In this document: in pieces, positions 18,657 through 27,303 of the stretch
Position numbering within the stretch: position 1 is the first letter of the stretch
Layout of the letters: every line of letters starts with the position of its first letter
From: Betaproteobacteria bacterium
GTDB lineage: Bacteria; Pseudomonadota; Gammaproteobacteria; Burkholderiales; Usitatibacteraceae
Assembly: GCA_016708825.1 (NCBI GenBank)
Contig: JADJEZ010000023.1
Coordinates: 1-64,000 of the forward strand
Direction of reading: 5' to 3'
DNA length: 64,000 nt
Notes under the pieces: model-generated
Told to the model about the DNA's origin: nothing
The model's input: the letters and a program-made list of their open reading frames with translations, nothing else
Database searches by the model: none
Made by a program: the position numbers and the translations under genes

Positions 18657-20162
18657 TCACCGCAGCCGCACTCGGGCGAAGTTGTGCTCCTCGACCGGTA
18701 TGCCGAAGCGCCGGCCGGCCGGATCGTCGGAATCCGGCGTGTACACGCTGTCGGTGTCGCGAAGGCCGAGGTAGGCCTTCATGCCGCGCGCCGCGGTGCG
18801 CCCGGCGCCCATGGCCTGGATGACGGTGGCCGCTCCGGTGACGATGTCGCCGCCGGCGTACACACCGGCGATCGAGGTGGCCAGCGTCTCGTCGGTCTCG
18901 ATGTAGCCGCGCTTGTTCAGTTTCAGCTTCGCCGTCTGCCCGAGGATGGGATTGGCGTTGGTGCCGATGGCGAAGACCACCATGTCCGTTTCGATCTCGA
19001 ATTCGCTCCCCGGAACCGGCACGGGCCGCCTGCGGCCGGAATCGTCGGGCTCGCCGAGTTCCATCCGGATGCAGCGCATCGCCCGCACGGCGTTGGCGGA
19101 ATCCCCCAGCAATTCGATCGGGCTCGTGAGCCAGTGGAAATCGATGCCCTCCTGTTCCGCGTGATGCACTTCCTCGACGCGGGCGGGCGCCTCGGCCTTG
19201 GTGCGCCGGTAGACGCAGTACACCTTTTCCGCGCCGAGTCGAAGCGAGACCCGCATCGCGTCCATGGCCGTGTTGCCGGCGCCGATGACGGTCACCCGCT
19301 TGCCGGGCTGAAGGGGCGTGTCGAAGTTCGGGAAATCGCGAGCCCGCATGAGGTTGCAGCGCGTGAGCAACTCGTTGGCGGACAGGACCCCGTTGAGCGA
19401 TTCGCCCGGAATGCCCATGAAGCTCGGGTAGCCCGCGCCGGTGCCGATGAACACCGCGTGAAAGCCCATTTCGGTGACCATCTGCTCGATCGTGAAGAGC
19501 CGTCCCACCAGGGTGTTGCACTCGAAGCGGATGCCGAGACGGCGCAGCTTTTCGATCTCCGCGTCGATCACGTCGTTGGGCAGGCGGAAATCGGGAATGC
19601 CGTACTTGAGGACGCCCCCGGGCTGGTGAAAGGCCTCGTAGACCACGACCTCGCAACCGGCCTTGGCCATGTCGGCCGCGCAGGCCATGCCCGCGGGACC
19701 CGCGCCCACGATGCCCACGCGGTAGCCATTCGGCTCGATGTAGGGGATGTTCGCCCAGCCTTCCTTGATGGCCATGTCGCCCACGAAGCGCTCGAGCCGG
19801 CCGATGGCCACGGGCTCGAGGGTGTCGCCGACGGTGCACACCCCCTCGCACTGGTTCTCCTGCGGGCAGACGCGGCCGCAGATGGAGGGCAGGAGGTTCG
19901 TGTCGGTGATGATGTCGTAGGCGCCGTGGTAATGCTTCTCGGCGATCTTCTGGATGAAGCCGGGGATGTCGATGCCGACCGGGCAGCCGCGCACGCAGGG
20001 CTCGTCGGCGCACTGCAGGCAGCGATCCGCCTCGACCAGCGCCTCCTCGAGACGATAGCCGAGGGAAACCTCCTCGAAATTGCGGGCCCGCTCCGCGGGA
20101 TCCTGCTCCTGGACGGGCGTTCTCTCCTGCGGGATCGTCCGTATCGTCTTCTTCTTGGCCAT
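18657..20162 (-). CDS. NfnB/SudA/GltD-like NAD(P)H-dependent flavoprotein subunit
   Basis: 501 residues. The N-terminal helical iron-sulfur domain holds CLQCADEPCVRGCPVGIDIPGF and ICGRVCPQENQCEGVC, giving two [4Fe-4S] clusters. FAD (GIVGAGPAGMACAADMA, near 145) and NADPH (VIGAGNTAMDAMRVS, near 290) Rossmann motifs follow, then VYAGGDIVTGAATVI near the end. This matches the large subunit of NADH-dependent ferredoxin:NADP reductase or sulfide dehydrogenase SudA. With the preceding gene it would exchange electrons between ferredoxin made by KorAB and NAD(P)H. Confidence 0.88.
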   Translation of the reverse strand: MAKKKTIRTIPQERTPVQEQDPAERARNFEEVSLGYRLEEALVEADRCLQCADEPCVRGCPVGIDIPGFIQKIAEKHYHGAYDIITDTNLLPSICGRVCPQENQCEGVCTVGDTLEPVAIGRLERFVGDMAIKEGWANIPYIEPNGYRVGIVGAGPAGMACAADMAKAGCEVVVYEAFHQPGGVLKYGIPDFRLPNDVIDAEIEKLRRLGIRFECNTLVGRLFTIEQMVTEMGFHAVFIGTGAGYPSFMGIPGESLNGVLSANELLTRCNLMRARDFPNFDTPLQPGKRVTVIGAGNTAMDAMRVSLRLGAEKVYCVYRRTKAEAPARVEEVHHAEQEGIDFHWLTSPIELLGDSANAVRAMRCIRMELGEPDDSGRRRPVPVPGSEFEIETDMVVFAIGTNANPILGQTAKLKLNKRGYIETDETLATSIAGVYAGGDIVTGAATVIQAMGAGRTAARGMKAYLGLRDTDSVYTPDSDDPAGRRFGIPVEEHNFARVRLR

Positions 20163-20216
20163 CTTTGCCGTTTCCTTCCGGTTTCCGGTGCGCGCGGTTC
20201 GCGACCCAGGGGCGCC

Positions 20217-21140
20217 TCAGCCGTCCGTCGAGGGGCGGTCGTCGATCGCGCCCGCGGTCTCGGAGACCAGTTCTTCCTTGCCCGGCATGCGGCAGCTCGC
20301 CTGCCAGCGCTCCACCGCTTCCTTCTCCGCGACCCGATAGCGGGTCAGGCGCGCCATCAGATCGTCGAAATCGACGAGGTGGCCGTCGAAGTCGGGACCG
20401 TCCACGCAGGCGAACTTGACGCTCTCCCCGATCTTCACGCGGCAGCCTCCGCACATCCCGGTGCCGTCGACCATCACGGGGTTCAGGCTCACCATCGTGC
20501 GGATCTTGTGCGCCCGCGTGGCTTCCGCGCAGCCCTTCATCATCACCGGCGGGCCGATGGCCACCAGTTCCTCGATGTCGCCGTGCTTCGCGATGGCCTG
20601 GGCGATGCCTTCGGTGACGAGCCCCTTGATGCCGGCGGAGCCGTCGTCCGTGCAAACGATGAGCTCGTCGCAGCAGGCGCGGAACTTGTCCTCCCAGAAC
20701 ACCAGTCCGCGGTTGCGGAAGCCCAGGACGCCGATCACGTAGGCGCCGCTTTCCTTCCATGCCCGGGCCTGCGGGTAGATGGGGGCCACGCCGAGGCCGC
20801 CGCCGACGCACACCACCTTTTTCTTGCCACCGATGTGGCTCGGAATGCCCATGGGCCCGACGACGGCGTACAGGGTCGTGCCGGCCAGGCAGTTCTTCTG
20901 CATCTCGCGGGTCGTCTTGCCGACCGCCTGGATCACCAGCGTGACGGTGCCCGCGTCGCGGTCGAAGTCGGCGATGGTGAGCGGAATGCGCTCGCCGTGC
21001 TCGTGCTCCATCACGATCACGAACTGGCCCGCCTTGGCGGCCCGGGCCAGCATCGGGTGGCGAACCTCGAGCAGGAACGTGACGTCCGAGAAATCCTCGC
21101 GGACGACGATCTCGAACGATTGCGATTGATCCGGATTCAT
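20217..21140 (-). CDS. NfnA/SudB-like ferredoxin-NADP reductase subunit
   Basis: 307 residues with an FAD/NAD-binding FNR-type core: PLTIADFDRDAGTVTLV, VVGPMGIPSHIG and VVCVGGGLGVAPIYPQARAW. The [2Fe-2S] region is MVDGTGMCGGCRVKIG followed by KFACVDGPDFDGHLVDFD. This is the small subunit of NfnAB/SudAB and of dihydroorotate-dehydrogenase-like electron-transfer subunits. It is 54 bases upstream of its partner and is the first gene of the Nfn-Kor operon. The C-terminal 35 residues are a less conserved tail. Confidence 0.87.
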   Translation of the reverse strand: MNPDQSQSFEIVVREDFSDVTFLLEVRHPMLARAAKAGQFVIVMEHEHGERIPLTIADFDRDAGTVTLVIQAVGKTTREMQKNCLAGTTLYAVVGPMGIPSHIGGKKKVVCVGGGLGVAPIYPQARAWKESGAYVIGVLGFRNRGLVFWEDKFRACCDELIVCTDDGSAGIKGLVTEGIAQAIAKHGDIEELVAIGPPVMMKGCAEATRAHKIRTMVSLNPVMVDGTGMCGGCRVKIGESVKFACVDGPDFDGHLVDFDDLMARLTRYRVAEKEAVERWQASCRMPGKEELVSETAGAIDDRPSTDG

Positions 21141-21194
21141 GGTGGCACCCCTTCCTCGGCTTGCGGATGCCTTGTTGCATCTCGCCCGCCGGGC

Positions 21195-21209
21195 GGGGCC
21201 ACAGGCCCC
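21195..21209. other. Short G/C hairpin between the kor and sox operons
   Basis: GGGGCC pairs with GGCCCC around ACA. It lies in the 173-bp gap after the last sox-operon gene and before the nfnA-like start. No T run follows on the minus strand, so a terminator role is only possible. Confidence 0.3.
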
Positions 21210-21313
21210 GTGGCCGGCAGATCCTGTAGGACTAAAGGGACATTAGCGGACTGGGTCCGCGTCCTCTTGATCTGCCGCAACCCGGGCGGGTGTCACCCGG
21301 AGGGGGTATGCGG

Positions 21314-21808
21314 TCAGCGGGGCGAGGCGAGGCGCGCCCGGGCGGTCTCGAGCGCGGACTCGAGATAGGCGGAATAGAAGTCGGGTAGGAGCATCCCGGC
21401 AAGGTTTTCCGCTACCGGCTTGCCTTCGCCGTCCCAGAACGCCACCACCGGTGCGCTTCGCATGCCATGGGCTCTGGAAATGGCTTCGTGGGTGGTGCGC
21501 CTGCCCGTGAAATCGAGCACCGCATGCTCGCCGTCGATGTCGATCTGCCGGAAGACGGCAAGCCCGGCCCTTTGCGGGTCCCGGAGCATCGGCACCAGAT
21601 GCGAGCGCCGGACGATCTCGCAGTACGGGCACCCCGGCAGGCTGAAGAGGACCAGGATGGGAATCTTTCGTGCCTTCGAGACCTGACCGTCGGCGCGAAG
21701 ATCCGTGGCAAGGGGTATCGCGGAAGGCCGCGCGGCGCGCGAAAAGGACGCCAGGCCCAGGGCGGGCGCGAGGAACAGGAACCGGCGCCGGTCGAATGAT
21801 TCGTTCAT
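21314..21808 (-). CDS. Exported thioredoxin-fold protein (SoxW-like)
   Basis: 164 residues from ATG 21808. The N-terminus FDRRRFLFLAPALGLASF looks like a Tat signal. The redox site is FSLPGCPYCEIVRRSHL (CPYC), followed by QIDIDGE and a cis-Pro-like segment RSAPVVAFWDGEG. It sits at the end of the sox operon; SoxW-type periplasmic thioredoxins keep SoxY or related proteins reduced in other bacteria. Its ATG overlaps the stop of the preceding truncated gene (ATGA). Confidence 0.75.
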   Translation of the reverse strand: MNESFDRRRFLFLAPALGLASFSRAARPSAIPLATDLRADGQVSKARKIPILVLFSLPGCPYCEIVRRSHLVPMLRDPQRAGLAVFRQIDIDGEHAVLDFTGRRTTHEAISRAHGMRSAPVVAFWDGEGKPVAENLAGMLLPDFYSAYLESALETARARLASPR

Positions 21809-22210
21809 TTGCCCAGGAACTCGCGTTCCATGCGGTGCGCCCAGATATCCGCGCCGGCATCCTTCAGCGGTTTCAGGCCGTAGAAATGGTCGGCGTGGCA
21901 GTGGGTGACGATGACGCGCCGGATGGGCTTCGCGGCGACCCGGCCAATGGCCTTGAGCAGTTCGTTGCCGAGCGAAGGGGTGCCCAGCGCGTCGACGAAG
22001 ACCACGCCATCGTCGGTCACGACGAACCCCGCATTGGAGTTGAAGCCCTCGTTGGCTGCGCTCGCGACGCCCGGCCCGCCCTGGACGTACCAGGTGCGCT
22101 CGGTGACCCGGGCCGGCTCGACCCGCGATTTCACCGCCGGATACCCCTGCCCGTCTGCGGCGGTCGCCGCAAATGCGAGCATGGCCGGAGCCGGACCGAC
22201 GCGCCCGCAT
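21805..22210 (-). pseudogene. SoxH/quinoprotein-relay-type metallo-beta-lactamase, truncated
   Basis: The likely start is ATG 22210, overlapping the soxB stop, with a one-base shift before 22182; an alternative ATG is at 22182. The readable part has a short hydrophobic leader (PAMLAFAATAADGQGYP), then TWYVQGGPGVASAANEGFNSNAGFVVTDDGVVFVDALG and the zinc motif THCHADHFYG, ending at EREFLGK. Full-length relatives have 290-320 residues; here the second half, including the remaining metal ligands, is missing, so it is probably inactive. Relatives in sox clusters are called SoxH. Confidence 0.65.
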
Positions 22211-23919
22211 CAGGCGATCCCGGTGTTGCCTTCCATTCCGACGAGCTTGGGCAGGTTGAGCTTCACGGGCGCGACGGTCTTGCGGTCCCGGAGGTACGTG
22301 GTGACCACGTCCCAGATCGGTTCGCCCTTGGCGCCTTCGGCCACAGGCGCCCAGCCCGCGACCTTGTACTTGCGGTCCGCGACAATCGGCTTGCCCGCGA
22401 GGCGCATGTCGGAGATGCGCTTGCCGATCGACTCCCCCGGCGTGCAGGTGTAGGTGAGGCCGCCGACGCGCACCATGTCGCCGCCCTGCTGGTAGTAGGG
22501 ATCGGGATTGAAGAGGTTGTCGCCGACGTCCTCCAGGATCGTCTTGATCATCTCGCCGGTGAGCTCGTTCAGCGTGGTCTGGGGGTAGGTGATGGCGGTC
22601 CAGTCCATCACGTGGTCCAGGGTGATCGCCTGGCCGGGAAGCAGCGTCGTTCCCCAGCGGAAGCCCGGGGAGAAGGCGATTTCGGCGCCCTTCACCTGCA
22701 TGAGGGCATCGAGGATCACCTGGTCGACGGTCCCGTTGAAGTTGCCACGGCGATAGAGCAGGCCCTCGGTGACGCGAGTTTCTCCGGAGAGCTTCGCTTC
22801 GTGGGGCGCGCGGATGTTCGCGATGAGCTTCGCCATGGCCGGGTCCGGCGCCAGGAGATTGGCGAACACCGGGAGCAGCCGGTACTTCCAGCCGGCCACC
22901 TTCCCGCCCTTCACGTCGAAATCCAGTACCCCCAGGAACTTCCCGTTGCTCCCGGCATTGGTCACGAGGGTCATTCCCCTCGCGTTCTTCACCTCGATCG
23001 CGTGGGGCACCCCGTCGTGGGTGTGACCGCCGAGGATCGCGTCGATTCCCGAGACCCTTCCCGCGAGCTTCAGGTCCACGTCCATGCCGTTGTGCGACAG
23101 CAGAACGACCACCTGCGCGCCCTTGCCACGCGCCGTGTCGACCGCCTTCTGCAGTTCCGGCTCCTTGATGCCGAAAGTCCAGTCCGGCGTGAGGTAGCGC
23201 GGGTTGGCGATCGGCGTGTACGGAAACGCCTGGCCGACGATGGCGACCTGCACGCCGTTGATCTGCCGGATCACGTAGGGCGCGAACACGGGATCGTTGA
23301 AATCGGCCGTCGCGACGTTCTGGGCGACGAAATCGATCCTGCCCTTGAAGTCGTTTTCGACGATCTGCTTCACGCGCTCGGCGCCCAGCGTGAACTCCCA
23401 GTGGGCGGTCATGACGTCGACACCGAGCGCTTTGCAGGCGTCGACCATATCCTGGCCCTTGGACCAGAGCGCCGTGGCGCTTCCCTGCCAGGTGTCGCCG
23501 CCGTCCAGCAGCAGCGCGCCCGGACGCGATGCCTTGAGGTTCTTCACCAACGTGGCGAGGTGGGCGAACCCGCCCACCTTGCCGTAGGTCTTCGCGGCCT
23601 GCGCGAAGTCCAGGTAAGTGAAAGCGTGCGCCTGGGCGCTTCGCGCCGGCACGCCGAAAGCCTTGAGCAGGTGCTCTCCCACGAGGTGGGGCGCCCTGCC
23701 GGCGGCTTCCCCGATACCCAGGTTCACGTTGGGTTCGCGGAAGTGGATCGGCAGGAGCTGCGCGTGGCAGTCCGTCATGTGCAGCAGGCTCACGTTTCCG
23801 AAGCGGGGCACTTCGTAGAGTCGCGCCCCGTCCGCCGCGGCCAGGGCCTCGCGCGAGGCGAGGGGAAGTCCCGCCGCGGCGGCGATGGCCAGTACGTTGA
23901 GGAATTCGCGGCGGTCCAT
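22210..23919 (-). CDS. soxB: Thiosulfohydrolase SoxB
   Basis: 569 residues. The start MDRREFLNVLAIAAAAGLPL is a Tat-type signal. The metallophosphatase motifs are LLHMTDCHAQLLP, LLDGGDTWQGSAT, AHWEFTLG and ILGGHTHDGVPH, which bind the dimanganese centre; the C-terminal 5'-nucleotidase domain has GGDMVRVGGLTYTC. SoxB hydrolyses the terminal sulfonate from the SoxYZ cysteine persulfide adduct in the periplasm. The reading is intact. It lies downstream of soxX and hbpS and begins 14 bases after the hbpS-like gene. Confidence 0.95.
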   Translation of the reverse strand: MDRREFLNVLAIAAAAGLPLASREALAAADGARLYEVPRFGNVSLLHMTDCHAQLLPIHFREPNVNLGIGEAAGRAPHLVGEHLLKAFGVPARSAQAHAFTYLDFAQAAKTYGKVGGFAHLATLVKNLKASRPGALLLDGGDTWQGSATALWSKGQDMVDACKALGVDVMTAHWEFTLGAERVKQIVENDFKGRIDFVAQNVATADFNDPVFAPYVIRQINGVQVAIVGQAFPYTPIANPRYLTPDWTFGIKEPELQKAVDTARGKGAQVVVLLSHNGMDVDLKLAGRVSGIDAILGGHTHDGVPHAIEVKNARGMTLVTNAGSNGKFLGVLDFDVKGGKVAGWKYRLLPVFANLLAPDPAMAKLIANIRAPHEAKLSGETRVTEGLLYRRGNFNGTVDQVILDALMQVKGAEIAFSPGFRWGTTLLPGQAITLDHVMDWTAITYPQTTLNELTGEMIKTILEDVGDNLFNPDPYYQQGGDMVRVGGLTYTCTPGESIGKRISDMRLAGKPIVADRKYKVAGWAPVAEGAKGEPIWDVVTTYLRDRKTVAPVKLNLPKLVGMEGNTGIA

Positions 23920-23933
23920 TCGTGCTTCTCCCT

Positions 23934-24436
23934 TCAGAACTCGAGGGAGTCGGCGATCGCCTTGATGCCAGCGCTCGCGCAGACGTCGTCCGCATCGCCG
24001 CCCGGTGCACCGGAAACGCCGATGCCGGCGATGATCGAGCCGCCGGCCTCGATCTTGATACCGCCTCCCACGGCGACCACGCCCTGCAGGTGGCGAATTC
24101 CCGAAGACGGCTGTCCCGGCTGCGTGATCTTCACGAGATCGGTGGTATTGGTGCGGAAGGAGACGGCCGTCCAGGCCTTGCTCATGGCCGTTTCCGGGCG
24201 AATGCGCGCCCGCGTAGCGGTCCCGGAGCATCACCTGCACCAGGCCGGAGCGATCGACGATCGACACCCGAAACCTGGTAGCCATCGGCGCGGCACTTCG
24301 CGAGTGCGGCCTGCGCGGCCTTCAGCGCGGTCTCCGGCGTCAGCGTCTTCAGGGAGAAAGTGGCCGATTCGGCGGCCACGGCGGCTCCCGACACGAGTGC
24401 GAGGGCGAGGGCGATTCTGGAAAGTGCATTAGTCAT
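23934..24436 (-). pseudogene. HbpS/GlcG-family haem-binding protein, frameshifted
   Basis: ATG 24436 opens a signal peptide (LSRIALALALVSGAAVAAES), followed by LTPETALKAAQAALAKCRADGYQV. A shift near 24265 gives SIVDRSGLVQVMLRDRYAGAHS, and another near 24195 gives MSKAWTAVSFRTNTTDL, GGGIKIEAGGSIIAGIGVSGAPGG and the C-terminus. The joined length is about 167 residues, usual for exported DUF336 proteins. It sits between soxX and soxB, a position where such genes occur in other betaproteobacterial sox clusters. Role unknown, possibly haem handling for SoxAX. Confidence 0.75.
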
Positions 24437-24507
24437 GGCTAATGTTCCTCCGCAAAAAAGGGGCGGGTCTGCACCCGCCCCGGGTGAGTGGAACCTCCAA
24501 GCTATCC

Positions 24508-25128
24508 CTACTTGTTCACCGGGGAATTGGGGTCCATCAAGAGAGCGACGATATCCTTCATCTGGCCCTCGGTCAGGATGCCCTGGTGGCCGAAGCGCGG
24601 CATGGTCGAGCACGCCGCGAACGCGTGGGAGTTGTAGACCTTGGTCCACGCGTACTTCTGCACGTCCGGGCCGTAGCCGCGGACCTTCGCGAAGTTGTAG
24701 AGGCTCGGCCCGATGGTGCCGTAGGACAGTTCCGCCTTGGAGAGCTGGTGGCAAGCGTAGCAGTTCGCACCGGAAGGCTTGGTCGGGTCGTCGCTGAACT
24801 GCCCTCCGCGGCCCGACTGCGCGATCTTCTCGCCGGACTTCCAGTCCCCGAGGAGTTTGCCGTCCGCCGGGAACTTGATGGTCGCGAGCTGCTCCTTCTC
24901 GATGCGTGCCGCGACATCCTTCGGCAGCTCGTTGTCCCCCGAGTAGATCGAGCAGAGTCGCTGCAGGCTGTCCTGGTCCAGCCTGTCCAGCTTGGCCTGG
25001 CCCTTGGCCGTGAAGCTCGCTTTCATGACCGCGAGCGAGTTCTTGGCCACCGGGGCGTCAGAAGGGGCGGTCGCGCACGCCGAAACTGCCGCCGCGATCG
25101 CCGAGAGGGCGATGATTTTCGTCTTCAT
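24508..25128 (-). CDS. soxX: Cytochrome c SoxX
   Basis: 206 residues. The signal peptide ends in a lipobox-like VSACAT with Cys18, so it may be a lipoprotein. One haem site, CYACH at 123-127, is preceded by SGANC and followed by GTIGPSLYNFAKVRGYG; the sixth-ligand Met is probably in FAACSTMPRFGHQGIL. This is the long SoxX form with an N-terminal extension. It pairs with SoxA, encoded 16 bases upstream, to couple thiosulfate to the SoxY cysteine in the periplasm. Confidence 0.92.
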   Translation of the reverse strand: MKTKIIALSAIAAAVSACATAPSDAPVAKNSLAVMKASFTAKGQAKLDRLDQDSLQRLCSIYSGDNELPKDVAARIEKEQLATIKFPADGKLLGDWKSGEKIAQSGRGGQFSDDPTKPSGANCYACHQLSKAELSYGTIGPSLYNFAKVRGYGPDVQKYAWTKVYNSHAFAACSTMPRFGHQGILTEGQMKDIVALLMDPNSPVNK

Positions 25129-25144
25129 GGTTCTTGTCTCCCTG

Positions 25145-25963
25145 TCAGCGCTTGATGGCGGGCGCGTTGTACGGGGCGCCGTTGGCGTTCTTCGCGAGGA
25201 ACAGGGTCAGCGCGACCGAGGCTTCGGAAGTGAACTCCAGGTGCGGGAAGCGCTGCTGGCGGAAGCAATCCTCGAGGCGCCACTGGAAGGTGCGCAACTC
25301 ACCCTGGGAGACCCGGTAGGCCGGCCAGGAGGTGTAGGCGCGCTGCGCGTCGCCCTTCTTGGTCAGGTTGGGCAGGTCCTGCAGGCGAATGCGGATGTTG
25401 TCCACGCCGTGGCAGGTGGCGCAGGCGAAGTCGTACGGGCCACCGCGATGGAAGAAGATCTTCTTGCCGATTTCGAAGGCTTCCGCCTCCTTCGGGTGCG
25501 CGGTCTTCACGTTCATCACGTATCCGCGCGATTCCGAGGTGATGAATGCCACGAGCGCATCGTTCACGACCTTCTTGCCGGTGCTGCCGAAGGGGTCCTT
25601 CCTTGCCTCGGCCGCCGTGAGGCCCTGCAGGGTCATGCGGCAGGTGACGAGCCGGGATTCGAGGTCCTCGACCTTGCCGGTGTCCGCGAAAAAGCGCGGC
25701 AACTCGGCGTAGGCGCCCTTGACGACGCCCGGCCCGAGGCCCAGGTCGCACTGCTCGAGGGACGCGTTCTTCGGGCCCGCCTTCTGCTTCCACAGCCCCT
25801 CGCCGCGGGCCTCCCACAACTCCGCGGGATTGCCGTCGGCGAGCGCCTGCCGGTAGCGCTCGATTTCCTCGACCGCCGTGCGTTCCTGCGCGACCGCGCC
25901 TGCGGTCGAAAGGAACAATGCTGCGCATGCGGCGCGCGCCGCTGTTTCCCAGGTTCGATTCAC
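25145..25963 (-). CDS. soxA: L-cysteine S-thiosulfotransferase SoxA
   Basis: 272 residues from GTG 25963, chosen because GGAGG lies 5-8 bases upstream. The signal peptide is about 1-26. One haem motif, CATCH, is at 181-185. The active-site persulfide/haem-ligand cysteine is Cys233 in DCFRQQRFP. Cys72 and Cys108 remain where other SoxA proteins hold an extra haem, so this is a mono-haem SoxA. It forms SoxAX with SoxX in the periplasm. Confidence 0.93.
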   Translation of the reverse strand: MNRTWETAARAACAALFLSTAGAVAQERTAVEEIERYRQALADGNPAELWEARGEGLWKQKAGPKNASLEQCDLGLGPGVVKGAYAELPRFFADTGKVEDLESRLVTCRMTLQGLTAAEARKDPFGSTGKKVVNDALVAFITSESRGYVMNVKTAHPKEAEAFEIGKKIFFHRGGPYDFACATCHGVDNIRIRLQDLPNLTKKGDAQRAYTSWPAYRVSQGELRTFQWRLEDCFRQQRFPHLEFTSEASVALTLFLAKNANGAPYNAPAIKR

Positions 25964-26006
25964 GATGCTCCTCCGTTCGGTGTTCTCGTCCAGCGCTCGG
26001 TTGCGG

Positions 26007-26444
26007 CTAGGGCTTCAGGTACGCGAAACCCTCGCGGGCCTGAAGAAGGCCGATCTCCGCGACGCCCGAGGGTACGATGTTGACGCCCTGAATGACCTTG
26101 CTCTTGTCGATCTTGCCGCGCTCGAGGGTGAATGCGCAAAGGCGGAATTCAACGCCTTTGCCGGCAAGATCCTGCACGATGGCATCGTACGGGCTGTTGT
26201 TGGCATCCTTCGCCCCGTCCAGCAGGAACCGGATCCCTTTGGAATGGGCGACAAAGACGATCTTCGCCTTGGGGTCCGCCTTGAGGTGGTTGCTCGCGTT
26301 GCGCAGTCCGTCCGTCGCCTGCTCGTTGCCCTCGTTGATGTGATAGATGACCTTGACCGGATCACCGGGACCGGCGAACGCCGAGCCGTTTGCCGCCATT
26401 GCTAGGGCCGCAGCCGCAGCCATCATCCCCAGGCTTCGTTTCAT
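26007..26444 (-). CDS. Exported DsrE-family protein in the sox operon
   Basis: 145 residues from ATG 26444, with GGAG just upstream. A signal peptide (about 1-24) is followed by KVIYHINEGNEQATDGLRNASNHL, KIVFVAHSKGIRFLLDGAKD and a single cysteine in GVEFRLCAFTLER, the position of the reactive cysteine of DsrE-like sulfurtransferases. It lies between soxZ and soxA. Periplasmic DsrE-like proteins occur in many sox loci; a role in carrying sulfane sulfur is inferred. Confidence 0.8.
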   Translation of the reverse strand: MKRSLGMMAAAAALAMAANGSAFAGPGDPVKVIYHINEGNEQATDGLRNASNHLKADPKAKIVFVAHSKGIRFLLDGAKDANNSPYDAIVQDLAGKGVEFRLCAFTLERGKIDKSKVIQGVNIVPSGVAEIGLLQAREGFAYLKP

Positions 26445-26500
26445 GGTTGCTCCTCCGATGGTTTGCATGTCCGTCCCGGCATCGAGGCCGGGACTGGGTG

Positions 26501-26812
26501 CTACGAGATCGTCGCTTCGTCGCTGCGCTTTTCGCCCTTATTGTCCGTCCAGGTGATCTGCACTTTTTCTCCCGCCTTGCCGCCGGCGAACTTGAAGGAC
26601 AGGAAGGGGTTCTTCGAGACTGCCGGGCCCCACTGCGCGGAAAGCACCACCTTGCCGTTGTGCGTGGCGGAGACGTGCTGGATGAAGTGCGCCGGTACGG
26701 TCTCGCCCTTCGAGTTCTTCCGCTGGCCCGTTTCCATGTCGTGGCTCATCAGCACTTTTACTTCCACCTTGTCGCCGGACATCGATGCCCGGATCTTCAT
26801 CGGATCTGCCAT
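26501..26812 (-). CDS. soxZ: Sulfur carrier complex subunit SoxZ
   Basis: 103 residues, start ATG 26812, no signal peptide (SoxZ is exported with SoxY). The immunoglobulin-like fold is evident from PMKIRASMSGDKVEVKVLM, MSHDMETGQRKNSKGE, IPAHFIQ-like PAHFIQHVSATHNGK and NPFLSFKFAGGKAGEKV. It immediately follows soxY with 14 bases between. Confidence 0.95.
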   Translation of the reverse strand: MADPMKIRASMSGDKVEVKVLMSHDMETGQRKNSKGETVPAHFIQHVSATHNGKVVLSAQWGPAVSKNPFLSFKFAGGKAGEKVQITWTDNKGEKRSDEATIS

Positions 26813-26826
26813 GGTCTTCTCCTCGT

Positions 26827-27303
26827 TCAGCCGCCGCAGCCACCGATGGTGACCTTGACTTCCTTGGTGGTGTAGTAAAACTTGCCGTCGGCCTTCACGA
26901 GCGCGGTGACGTTGGAGGTCTGCCCCATCTTCACGCGGGTGGTGACGCCGGCCTCGGTGCCCGCCGGGATGTCGAAGCTGGCGGCGAGCGCATTGGGGTT
27001 CTTCTCGACCAGGAGCGCGATCGACTCCGTTTTCGGAAGCCGGCTCGTGACCGTGAACGGCACGACCGCCCCGTTCTCCGCGATGTCGGGAGACGAGATC
27101 ACGATGTCCTTGCTCTCGGCCGCTCCGGAGGAGCCACCCATCGCCTTGACGGTATCGTTCACGTTCTTGGTCGCGAACGCCTCCTTGTTCCACGCCTGGG
27201 CCGAGGCGGCTTGCGGCTTGAGAAGCCCCGCGGCGACCGCGAGTCCCATGACTGCCATGCCCCCGGTGCCCTTGAGCACCCTTCTCCGATCGTCGTTCAT
27301 CAT
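26827..27303 (-). CDS. soxY: Sulfur carrier protein SoxY
   Basis: 158 residues with a Tat leader (NDDRRRVLKGTGGMAVMGLA). The C-terminus is the sulfur-carrying swinging arm KVTIGGCGG, whose Cys binds the substrate. Two adjacent ATG codons at 27303 and 27300 are possible starts. It is the first gene of soxYZ-dsrE-AX-hbpS-B, transcribed away from the ArsR regulator. Confidence 0.95.
   Translation of the reverse strand: MMNDDRRRVLKGTGGMAVMGLAVAAGLLKPQAASAQAWNKEAFATKNVNDTVKAMGGSSGAAESKDIVISSPDIAENGAVVPFTVTSRLPKTESIALLVEKNPNALAASFDIPAGTEAGVTTRVKMGQTSNVTALVKADGKFYYTTKEVKVTIGGCGG

Noticed and set aside
16947..21368. 1473-codon open frame on the plus strand
   Set aside because: It is antisense to korA, nfnB-like and nfnA-like genes, whose minus-strand products have full motifs. 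The plus-strand translation is Arg/Gly/His-rich with no domain; it is a high-GC shadow.
26827..27303. soxY as a thiamine or molybdate related carrier
   Set aside because: The GGCGG C-terminus, Tat leader and adjacent soxZ make SoxY certain; MoaD/ThiS-like proteins end in Gly-Gly without the Cys.
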